Shown here piece by piece: positions 13,001-23,337 of a stretch of 64,000 nt of DNA. Both the position numbers and the translations under genes were made by a program. A model generated the notes under the pieces. The model saw nothing but the letters and a program-made list of their open reading frames with translations. It was not told the DNA's origin and made no database searches. The stretch comes from Halichondria panicea. Taxonomy: Eukaryota > Porifera > Demospongiae > Suberitida > Halichondriidae. The stretch lies in NCBI RefSeq assembly GCF_963675165.1, contig NC_087389.1, positions 344,001-408,000 on the forward strand, written 5' to 3'. Within the stretch, counting starts at the first letter, position 1. Every line of letters begins with the position of its first letter.

Positions 13001-14422
13001 CCTCCAGACTTGCCCGAGGAAGGGCCACCATTGGACGATAGTTTTGATTTCCCCTCTCAGAGAGGCTCGCTACTACTGAGCACTCCACCTCAAGATGAAC
13101 TGTTGACCTCCATCTCAGAGCTACATCACTCCCCTGGTACCCAGGAGGGGGGTGGTCTCACGGAAGATACGTCTGAGCTGCTCCTGACGAGGGAACGGGA
13201 GAAGAGGCTAGTAGTTGCATTGATGAAAGGATTCAAGGGTCTCGGCTTTGGATTGAGCAAAGAGTTGTCTGGGCAACAAGGTTAGCACGAAAGCTATTTG
13301 ACAAAGTACTCTTGTGATTATTTAAACGGACACACATTTTTATCAGCTCGTAAATCTAATGTCACACGGCACATAAATAATGTTTCAATGTTTATAGGAC
13401 GCGGAGTATTTGTGAGAGCAGTAGTCGGCAACCCAGCCAAAAGTGATGGAAGAATTCAACCAGGAGATGAAATTATTCAAGTAAGAATGCAATTTGATAC
13501 AACAACAATCACAACATGTCCACACTTCCTGCAGGTTAATGATGAGAGTCTGATAGACCTCCCTCATAATGAAGTGTTGAGCATCCTTCGATCAGCACAA
13601 GGTACAGTCACACTGGTGATACGAAGAGACTTGGTCAAAGAAGACGAACCACCATTACCTCCCGAGAGTCCTCTACCCCTCGAGTACTCTGCACGACTGG
13701 AGCAAACTCGCACTGAGCGTCATAGCCCACCTCTTGAGAGATCACATGAGACAAGCCAAGAAACAACAGTACCCTCATCTACCCTTCCTCCTCAAGAAAG
13801 CACAACGTCTTTAGGGACTGATATTCCGCCACCTGTACCGTCAGCAAGTCTACTGCCTCAGGAGAGTTCCACCTCTCTGGAATTCGTGCCTCCAATACCT
13901 CCTCTTAGTCCCCTACCCATAGACAACACTAGATCTGTTGAACCTCCGGCTATGCCATTGTTGATGTTTCAAGAAAGCGTCACATCTCTGGAAACTGAAC
14001 TACCACCACCACCGCCTCCGTCAACAAGTCTACTGCCTCAGGAAAGTTCGACCTCTCTTAAAATTGAACCACCACTCAGCCCTTCATCTGTTGAACCTAC
14101 AAATAATATACACCCACAAGAAAATACATCGTCTTTAGAAACTGAACTACCACCAGCAGTTCCATCATCAAGGCTATTACAGCAAGAAAGCTCCACTTCT
14201 CTGGAGATGGGGCCACCAGTTCCCCCTCTTAGTCTGTTACCATCAGAGAGCATGACATCACTGGACCGCCTCGAACAAGAGGACACGAGCGAACCCATCC
14301 CTGACTCTTCGGATGATGGAGAGTCGGATTTGGACGACCTCTCTATGCCGCCCCTCCCCCCCTCTGATGATGAGGCCCCACCCCCTGGACCATACTCGCC
14401 ACTCCCACAGGACAATGACTAG
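4014..14422 (+). CDS. KIND-FERM-PDZ scaffold protein (FRMPD2/PTPN13-like, no phosphatase)
   Basis: Submembrane scaffold predicted at cell junctions or cortex. Twenty-six exons sum to 6,414 nt (2,137 aa) with consistent phases. Domain order: KIND domain about residues 1-195 (VKFPRGVIDSNSDYQAPE, SYVYSLGMTLFTAMQYGLD); long low-complexity exon 5194-6989 with Pro-rich and YEEVEF/YEDIEF-like Tyr motifs; FERM about 836-1160 (LVKVTLLTGKSVHFVVD, AAYALQAEKGDY, GIVVFNVHKD, YLLHLSISYHRFQF); PDZ1 about 1290-1380 (GLGI loop), PDZ2 about 1448-1530 (SFGFAI), PDZ3 about 1540-1635 (GSLGLRL), PDZ4 about 1795-1875 (GLGFGL); Pro/Ser tail. KIND+FERM+PDZ occurs in PTPN13 and FRMPD2; the stop codon follows the tail with no PTP domain. 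An in-frame TAG lies 21 nt upstream of the chosen ATG. AATAAA at 14541. Confidence 0.93.
8343..8551. mobile_element. MITE-like element with 5-bp target-site duplication
   Basis: The element begins CAGGGTGTCATACAGG and ends with its exact reverse complement. It is flanked on both sides by AGTAC (8338-8342 and 8552-8556), a clean target-site duplication. The interior is homopolymeric (runs of G then C) and non-coding. It sits in an intron inside the FERM-coding part of the scaffold gene. Confidence 0.85.
10633..10732. repeat. Short inverted-repeat element, 'tagcgggtat' family (degenerate copy)
   Basis: Left end reads tttagcgggtatata and right end taacccgctatatacggta, forming terminal inverted repeats. 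The same ends occur at 45906-46087 and 54633-54800. Located in the intron before the PDZ2 exons. Non-coding. Confidence 0.6.
11085..11735. repeat. Diverged tandem pair of the foldback repeat
   Basis: Copies of the 344-bp unit seen at the left end of the window recur here within the 1.07-kb intron (11044-12111) that splits PDZ2. Shared words include cataccatgg, tagcccatggtcc, gacaaattaggg, and ctaagctttcagaaaatc with its mirrored complement. Divergence is clearly higher than between the two copies at 108-800. Confidence 0.8.
11749..11841. repeat. Short hairpin element flanked by a 16-bp direct repeat
   Basis: CTAGGTTGTGCCTAGC occurs at 11749-11764 and again at 11826-11841, bracketing about 61 bp that contain CGATCCCAGGCC. 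A related GCCTCGAT...CAGGCC hairpin is at 34184-34226, also bracketed by a direct repeat. Consistent with insertion of a short mobile sequence with target-site duplication. Confidence 0.6.
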
Positions 14423-14725
14423 AGCAATACTACATACTCTTTTATCCACCGTAATTGCATGCTTTATGTTCATTCCATAATATAATTATAATTTTCATTA
14501 CCTATTAGTATTCCTCCAATATCCTTTAAATTAACATTAAAATAAAATGATTAATAATAATATTATTATTAATTGCACATGTGATAATAATATATACAGC
14601 ATGGTTAAAAATGATAATATATAATGAGAATACAAAATGCACATGAAATGAAATGAAAAGACATACTTGACACAGTACAATTATATTGGTGATCAGGTTA
14701 TGGGGTTCAATATTATTAGTCACAG

Positions 14726-17700
14726 CTATGTAGCCTCCCTCTCCACTGAGAGCTTGTAGGACACAGACTCAGAGTTGGGCTCCACATCGCAGATAGCACT
14801 CCTCAGGACACCGCTCTCCTTGACACCCATCGAGTAACCTAGCGATGCCACTTGGAAAGTGTTCAACATCTCAGTAGATGTCTTTGGTTCTTGAGAGTTA
14901 TTGTCAAGCAACTCGGCCGACTTACGAGACTTCTTTTTGAGTCGTCTTCGTTTTCCTCCATTGCTGCAGCTCTTAGAGCGTTGCAATCTCCAGCTTTTCT
15001 GTGTGGTGTCGTCTTGGCTCACATTTTCTTGTCCCAGCATGCATTGATCGTACTCTGGTGACAGGGGGCACACGTTCTCAGGATTCTCAGATTTTGCCCG
15101 GAACAGAGTCCTCATGGCTTTGTTGCGTTTTTTATCGGTCTTGCTAATAGGTGATTCAACATGGACTGCATCGCTGCCGTAATCGCTGGTGTGGTCAGAG
15201 TCGTAACACGTCATGCTATTAACATTCAAAGAGGAGGTGGGGGAATCCATATCTCCCTCTTCTTCTTCTTGGTCGTCGGAGAAAACAGAATCGAGGCTTT
15301 GCAAACTGGTGGAGAGTTTGGTCAGTTCGTTTAGTGTTCTGTCCAACACATCTTTCAAGGCAGGGTCCTCCTCGGTGTACGTGTTGAGTAGAGTTTCGTA
15401 GCTCTTGCTATGTTGTTCAAGACTAACGTAGATTTGGCTCAGTTCCAGTTGTGACTTCCTCACGTCGGAGTCTTTAGGAGTGTCCATGCAGAGCGTGGTG
15501 TGAGTGGAGCTCTTACGAAGAGAAGGAGATGGTCGGAACTCTATAGCTGAGTGGTGTCCAGAGTCGGTGGTGTGGCTACCATTGTCGTCGTGACCATCCA
15601 CCTCATCATCGTCATCGCTGAGACCCACAGAGGGAGGTGGGGAGAGACAGCTGCTGTCCGAGCTGAGAGACTTTGAGTGGTTGTCACTGTCAGAGGAGTC
15701 CTTTTTGGTAAGTACTGATTTGTAGCTGGTGTGAATGGGGCTGGTTGGTGCAGACACACTGAGATCGACTTTTAGACTGATCGTGAGATTATTTGAGGGT
15801 GTGGTTATGGGGCTGGAGGTGGTGTCTAGCGATGATGATCGAAGGTTTTGAGGGTTGAAGGAGGTCTTGAGGGATGAGAGAGGAGTACTCGCTTGCTTAT
15901 CCTCTCTAGCCTGGTTGTAGGAGTCGGTCTGAACAACCTGAGCGGGGGACAATACATGTTACAGCGTGTAGCTCCAAAACAACTATTTACATTGCATAAA
16001 CATCTCTTGTTATTCTGTGTAAAGATGTAATACTACACAATAACAGTTTTGTGTTTATGAAACAAGTGTGTACATTAATTGTGTGAGTGAGTGAGTGAGG
16101 GTGGCCAGTTGCACAAACAGAGGAGCACACTAACACACTAGTAAACTGACCCACACAGAGTGTGTGTATAGGGAACTAACAATCACCAGACTGTGTGACC
16201 AAGTAGACTAGGCTCTGTCCTATAGTGTATATGCACTGTGTACAACGGTAGGCATTCTGTCTACAATGCAAACTTTGCTAACCCACGATTATGAATATTC
16301 TAACAGAACATTAACCACACTCCTCCACAAGCTGTGTTTAGATACACAGGATTCCTGCCCAATGCAAAGTGTGTACAGTAGCCTATACAGTATTATGTAT
16401 TCAGATTTGCACTCTGCCCTCTGCTCTATTAACAAGTACAACCCCTCCACAGCAAAGCTACACCTCTCCTGCCCCACCCACCTGAGTGAGGAATTGGCCG
16501 AGGAAGGGAATGACGGGAGACCCAGAGGAGAGCTGGTCATCGAGATCACGTCGATACAGCTGCCAGTTCTCACACTCGGACATGAGGGCACACAAACGAT
16601 CGAAACGTCTGTAGAGACAACACATATACAATAGTCAAGTATGGGCAGTCAGGGCAAACAAACATCATTAATCCAATTTAAGATAAAATTTCATGCAACT
16701 CTGATCTCATATATTTGGAACGCTAATGCAACGCAATAGGCAGTACAAATAAATATCCAGTATCGTGTCTGCATGCAATCATCATCTTGGCCCGTAAGAT
16801 ACCAACAATGGTTTGGAATGCGACTATTAATCATGGAATCTAGTTACACTGTGTAAGACTAGAGCTCTGTATGTTTGGTGTCCGTTACATAAGAATGAAA
16901 GGCTAGCCGTGAAGTCGGCCAAAGTTAGTGATCAGTCAATATAAACAAAGGCCTGTATGTATAATTAATTGAGCCAATTAATAAAAGTAGCCAAATAAAA
17001 AAAACACGATTTACTTACTTTCTCTTGTTTGAGGTCACCTCCTTCCAGGTCTTGTTGAGCCTGTATATAGGTGTGGACTGTAGGCCAGCCAGCACTGCCT
17101 TGAGGGAGTTGTAGTTGTGGCTAGTGTACAGCTTGGATGCAATCTGTAAGAAAAGGGGAGCAAGATATAGTGTATTAGGTCCTCTACAAGAGTTGCCGTG
17201 GTGACAATGTACCCACAGTGTTGACCACATGTAGACAATCAGTAAGATAAGATTAGAGGACAACAAACATACAATTAATATAAATAAGCAAAAGGTGAAC
17301 TTTCTATGCCAATCGATATCCTAAAGGGGAGGTGAATAATTGTTAGCTGGTCACGGATCATTACACACACTCCCCTGAGGCCAGTTTGCCAAGTTCTAAA
17401 CACTAGCTAGGTGAGGTCAAGTTATAAAGCAGGTATGCGTTACATGTAGCTAGCTAGTTATTTAATCAATGGCCAGTAGTTATCACCTGACCATAACAAG
17501 ACCTGTGGGTAGCTCAATGGACACCGCAAAATAAATAGAGCACTTATAAAAGGAAAGGCCATGACCCGATCGATCATACACCCACACAAACCCTTAACTA
17601 CAAAGTGGTACATGTACATGTATGATCCCACACACACAGACAACACTATATCACCTCGTAGCAACAAGTAATATACGTTGAAGGACATATACATGTAGTT

Positions 17701-20700
17701 AAGTTAAGGCTAGTGGCTACAAAACTGCTCTGGAAGGATAATTCTTAGAATGGCTATTTTGGGGCTGATGTTAATTATGTAATTCCCAGAATCACTACAA
17801 GTCATGACACTTCAATGGGGAGATTCAACCAACATCAACAATTGTTAATATCTAGTTATTCTTTAAATTCCACACATGATGCGGGTATGTTCACACCCAA
17901 ACAAAAATTGTTTAAAAACAATGTCCTATAACGAGCAGCCATTACACTCCGTCAACGATGCTGTTAGTGCAAGCTCTAACCCAAATAAACATGAAAGGTC
18001 ATACGGGGCTCGTTTCGAAACAGACACAGCACATGACTATTGTAATGTAAGGGACACCCACTCACCTGAATGTAAGTTGTAATAACCTTGGCTCTGCCTT
18101 GTGGAGTCTTTTCCTCCAGGATCTCGCTTGGAATGAGTAGAGCTAGCTGGTTGAAGGATCGTACCATGGCCATTACGTTGGGGGCCAGCTTGTCCTGTGT
18201 GTGTGTGTGTGTGTGTGGGTGGATATGATCAGGGGGTGTGCAGGACGTAAACACTGGCTTCTCTAACTATCAACTGCCTTGAGGTCATATCTTTTAAGTT
18301 AGGAGTTAACCACAAGTTAAGAGGCTTCCATGCAACACTGCACTGTGACAGGAAGTGCCAAGGATTGTTTCTGCAGTTTCCTTAGAAACATCACACTTCA
18401 GCACGCTGCACGTCTCCTAGCACTAGCAATTGGAAGCCATTCTCTAAGAAATGAAGCCTTGTAACTACATCTAAACCTAACTAATGAAAATTAGGTAAAC
18501 TTAAATACAGACTTAAGTTAGTTCCGATTAGAAGAGATTAAAATGGTGCCCCACTCACCTTAGAATCTTTCTTCATCCAGGCCCCATTTTGCAGCTCTTC
18601 TGGTCCAATCTTTCGCAGGAGCTGTGCGTCCATGAGTGAGAGCTCCTCTGCCACCTCCTTTGGGGGGAACTGGTGCAGTTTCCTGGGCTCACCCGAGGGG
18701 CCAGAGGGACTGTGGTCATCACTGTCCAGGTTAAGGGGTACCTGTCAATACAGTGAGAGTGTTAGTAACTAAGTGCTTGGAAGGAGGATTGTAACATAAT
18801 GACTAATGGAAGGAAGGGTGAGAGCAAAGGGACTGCCAAACTTAATTTAGCACTGGCGTCTCGTCTGTGTGGCAGGATACTATACTTGTTGGAGCCTGTC
18901 TTATTGACTGACAAGAGTTAGGGGCTATTATACGCCCACACTATACACCGAGACACACTGACTGGCTGACCTTGATGGAGGAGGAGGACTGCCAGCGTCT
19001 GTGGAACAGTCTGAGCAGCTTAGGAGACTTGCTGGGTATCTTGCTCGGGGAGCCATGGCCTGCTGGGTACAGTACAGACACCATTATGACAGTAAATACA
19101 TGTAGTAACACAGCAACTACAGTGCTAAAACACTACTATTATTTAAGTCATGTGACAAAGTTGGTTATCACACGTTACACTAGTGTTAGTTAACACATTC
19201 TACTGACAGAGTTGTAACTAAAACAAGAGAATTGTCACAGTTTTTATAGTAAAGCCACACGTGAATGTGAGCAATTAACAGAGTAAATTGCTAACTAGTC
19301 AAATGCAAATTCATCAGTTTATTTCAGTGAGAAAAGCATTGTTAACCTCCCACTAACTATCTATTGACCTTACTCGTCAAATCGTGGCTAACAGACAGAC
19401 CAACAACAGAGAGCAATTGAGCCTGGTATGCAACCCACATAGCAGGCAATGAGGTGTAGAAAGGTCCTATAGCCTAACAACCATTCAGTGATCACCATAT
19501 AGCTGCGGTGTTAGGCACCCGGCACCACAAATTGACCATAACTGGTTGGAATGATCTATTTAAAAACTTAATTACACTCTAGGGCTGCATCTTAAAGTAC
19601 TTTTGAAAAACTCTATTAAAATACTATTACTTGAGAGGAAATGAAAGCCAAGAGCACAATTACAACAGTACAAGGGTACACCCTCAACAAGAATCTACAC
19701 AATGGGGTGTGTAATTGTGTTAAAAGGGGCCACATTGCATGCCCAATCAATTTCGTGGTCATGGCGACTTACTTGACTCGCTGGCGAGCCTGTCCTTCTT
19801 GCCCTTCTTGGTCCTGGGAAGTGTGCCACTGGACCCTCTGGTGAAGGAGGGGCCTCCCATCTCACTGCAAGAGTGCACACACACACACACTGTTAGCATT
19901 CCAGTATATAGGCCTGGGAATAACTGTGAGCTATAGTGCAGCATGAATAAACTTAGATTAGAGCTATGAATTTATCTACGATTCTTGGATACAAAACTGA
20001 AGCTATTATAGGAAACTGGACCTGGTGAATGACAAACCCAAGGTGTGCCACATGCAACCCTCTATATACATGTACATGTATAACATGCCGTCACATCTGT
20101 TGGCTTAATTATCCCACCCACACACCACTCACCTTGCCTCAGCCGAGGGAGAGGCTATGACCAGTGAAGTACTCAGTCCTGGGAGAGGGGTAGAGTTGGC
20201 AGACCGACTGTAGTAACTTCTTTCCCTCACATCCTCCAAGATTGGGTTAGTGGACGATTGAGAAGAGCTGCTCCTGTTAATGCCACCACGAGGAGAATAG
20301 ATCCGTTTCTTGTTTCGTACTTGAACGTGTCTGAGACGACCTTCAAAGGGATTGCTGTCCTCTGCAAAGGGTGAGGGTGTTCGGGATGTGGAGGGTGGGA
20401 GGGGTGTGGTTTCTTCATCAACCGCACTGGATCGTTTGTCAAGGTCACAAGATGAGGAGTTTTTTCGAGAAAAACGGTGCTTGGCTGAGCCTCGGTCTTG
20501 GAAGGAGCGTGCCTTGATTAAGCCACTGGGCATCTGAACAATACGAGAGTGTTCATTCTGAGGGTGTGTGTATGTCTCAATGAGAGGAGATCCCTGAGAG
20601 GGCAGGGGGAGTGGCCTCTGCACGGGGTGAGAGGGGGAGGAGTAGTCGTGAGTGTTGAGAGACTCTTCAGTGTGTTGGTAACTAGTAGACTGGCCAGCTG

Positions 20701-21172
20701 TACTAGTGCTGTCTCTCTCAGGTACGGGTACGGCTGGGCAAGGCTCCTTGTTTGTGGACTTCTTGCTCTTCTTGCCGAGCTTACAATGAGATATCTTGAG
20801 CAGCCATTCTCCAATGGTACACTTGGTGTTCCCACATATCTGGTAGGAGTACCTCAATATGGTGTCTGGAATAATGGCCGTGAAGGAGTTTGTCGTGAAA
20901 CTATGCATAGTGAATTCAGTTTGACTGAGTTTGTGTCTTCTCAAGAAGGAACGTCTATTACACTTGTCAGTTGGTTGCTTTAGCACTATAATTTCACAGT
21001 CTGTAGTCAATACCAATTGAACTCTGTGTATGAAGGATCCAGATTCTGTTCTTATCTCTGAGAACTGAGCAGTCAATAATACTTTGGAGCTTGCAAACAA
21101 TCTGTCTTCTTCCAATTCTCTGCTTGAGTACTGGAGTTGAGACCCAAGCGTTTTATCACAGTCTATCGTCAT
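14726..21172 (-). CDS. Ras-family guanine nucleotide exchange factor (CDC25/RasGEF domain)
   Basis: Predicted activator of a Ras/Rap/Ral-type GTPase. Eight exons: 20133-21172, 19773-19864, 18971-19059, 18559-18741, 18066-18194, 17019-17143, 16482-16608, 14726-15937; 2,997 nt, 998 aa, phases consistent. Residues about 20-140 look like a PH-type beta-rich region (LLTAQFSEIRTESGSF, CEIIVLKQPT); a Ser/Pro-rich linker follows. The RasGEF core spans about 415-595: PPKEVAEELSLMDAQLLRKI, DKLAPNVMAMVRSFNQL, ARAKVITTYIQ-type segment, NYNSLKAVLAGLQSTPIYRL, KTWKEV, and IPFLGQFLTQ. The usual C-terminal helices after PFLG are not recognisable. The 400-residue tail is Ser/Asp-rich with a predicted helical segment (LKDVLDRTLNELTKLSTSL). 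Subfamily not resolved. Confidence 0.85.
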
Positions 21173-21495
21173 GGTAGCTTTGGCGTCTTAGCGTCTGTAG
21201 CGTCACTGTGCCTCCAATGGAATGATAGAATAGTACAGTATAGTACACACACTGTATAGCTAGCTATAGAACATCTACTTGTAAATTTAATACTTATAAA
21301 CAACTGTGAACTGCATTGCATTTGCACGCCGCATTGTACCATTACACATTCCTGTGGTTGAATTATCACACATCAAAGAAAAGCAGCACTTTAGTGTGAC
21401 ACACCCACTCTATTAGCTAATTTTAGTATTAATTTTAGTGGGTGTGTCACTAATCTATACTGCCTTGGTACTTGTTCCACTACTACTTTAACTTG
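21173..21495. promoter_or_regulatory. Divergent intergenic region, RasGEF / ethanolamine kinase
   Basis: 323 bp between two start codons facing away from each other. It contains a palindromic gtgtgacacaccca / tgggtgtgtcac pair at about 21395-21450 around a TA-rich core (ttagctaattttagtattaatttta), which may be a small inverted-repeat insertion or a regulatory site. No TATA box at a clear position. Confidence 0.4.
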
Positions 21496-23193
21496 ATGGC
21501 AGACCCTGTGGTGCCGATGGAGGTGAAGCATGGGTCCATCTCCTGGAAGTATCTTCCAAGTGTACAGCTCACACTAGGCAAGCCCATACAAGACTTTCAG
21601 CGATACCTCCTCCCAATGGTCGGTGACGAGTGGGCAACCAGACAACTGGCCAGTAAATCATTTGATGCAGGGATCACTAATGCCCTGTATGCTGTGTTTG
21701 ATGCTGAGAAGGGTCTGAAAGGATCGCGAGATGATGTCATCTTGTTGAGAATCAACGGAAATGGAACAGACATATTGATTAGTCGTACTGATGAAGCAAT
21801 TTCCCTCGCTACACTGTATAAGAACGGCCTCTCTCCTCCTCTCTACGCTCAGTATAGCAATGGCCTCTGCTATGGATTTAATCCTGGGCGTCATCTCTCA
21901 CCAATAGAATTCACCGATCCCAAGTTTATGCGTCTCAATGCTCGAGTATTGGCGAAGCTACACTCAGTTGAAGTACCGACTAGTTTCCAAGGACGACCTC
22001 CACTGGTGTGGCACAAGTGTGACCAATGGATTGAGATGGCTCCACAAAAGTTCGATGATCCAGTCAAGCAAAAATAGTCAGTGATGAGATGAAGTTGGAA
22101 ACGCATGCATTCCACAGTTTTAATTATTAACAACATGTTATTTCCCCCCGCTCATAGTTTTGAAGAGGGTGTTGCATCCATTGCAATTCTCCGGAAGGAG
22201 CTAGTTGAGATGAAGGGGATACTCTCAGAATGTGTGTCTCCCATCGTCTTCTGCCACAACGACCTCCTCTGTGGGAACTTCATCTATGATGAGGACAAAG
22301 GTATGAAAAAACCCGTTGTGTTAGTCTAGGCCTCTAGCATCTGATTTTATTTTGTCTATAGAGCTTGTTAATACACAGTACATGTACAAGCATTTGCATT
22401 ATGCTATTTAAGGATTGTTAGAATATTAACAACATCAGTTAATTTAGCCTTTGTGTATACATATATGCATGTTGCCTTTGTGCCTTCCCATAGTAGAGGA
22501 GGAAGCTGGAAATTTGATACCATCATTAATTAATGTTCAGACAATATGAACGTGATAGACTTTGAGTATGCTGGACCCAACTACATGGCCTATGACATTG
22601 CCAACCACTTCTGTGAATTTGCCGGCATCGATAGTGTTGACTACACCCTCTACCCGAGCGAGGCCGTGCAGAGGGAGTGGCTAACTTGCTACCTGCAGGA
22701 GACAGCCATCATCAAAGGTGTCTGGATTGTGTATGACTAGTATACAGATCAGTGAAATCATCATTCATAATTGCTGTGCCATTGTTGTGATTAAGGATTA
22801 AGTCAATTCCATTAAACCACTGACCCCCCAGGTCAGTATCCTGCCTCTGTTGCCACTGAGGATGCTGTCACCTCTCTCTACCGTGAGGTCAACAAGTTTG
22901 CACTAGTAAGGCAGGAAATATATAGAAGCAACTGTAGACTATATTATAGTGATGATTTAACCACACACACGTATTCCCTGCCTGCAGAGTGCTCACCTGT
23001 TCTGGACTGTGTGGGCGTTGATACAAGCCGTACACTCAGCCATTGACTTCAACTATGCTGAGTAAGTCACCCACACTAGCAATAACTCATTCTCTATACA
23101 AGCTCATGACCTCCACCCTTTGCCACATGCAGGTACTCTGGTATCAGATTTGCAGAGTACAAGAGAAGAAAACAAGAGTTTCTTTCATTGTAA
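21496..23193 (+). CDS. ETNK: Ethanolamine kinase
   Basis: Catalyses ATP-dependent phosphorylation of ethanolamine, first step of the CDP-ethanolamine (Kennedy) route to phosphatidylethanolamine in the cytosol. Six exons: 21496-22076, 22158-22300, 22541-22717, 22832-22905, 22988-23061, 23133-23193; 369 aa, all phases consistent. The choline/ethanolamine kinase fold is shown by FDAGITNALYAVF (nucleotide loop), the catalytic Brenner-type motif FCHNDLLCGNFIYDE, and the metal-binding VIDFEYAGPNYMAYDIANHF followed by NHFCEFAGIDSVDYTLYP. The PEFAG-type segment favours ethanolamine kinase over choline kinase. The ATG at 21496 was chosen over an upstream in-frame TTG. Length matches the family. Confidence 0.95.
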
Positions 23194-23337
23194 CTATAAT
23201 TAAATAACTGTATAATTATCAAATTAGGTGTCAATTTGTTATTTACAATTTGTTATTCTGAACATAATTATTTCCATGTACAAACTGAGACAAACAAACA
23301 AGAATGGTGCAGTTAAATTAGGGAGTTCGCAACGAGA

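Noticed and set aside
14038..14415. 125-codon minus-strand open frame opposite the scaffold tail
   Set aside because: Shadow of the repetitive plus-strand Pro/Ser exon; no start context, splice partner or independent feature.
20549..20983. 144-codon plus-strand open frame with hydrophobic stretches
   Set aside because: It lies opposite the first RasGEF exon (20133-21172), whose minus-strand frame is continuous and in phase with seven further exons.
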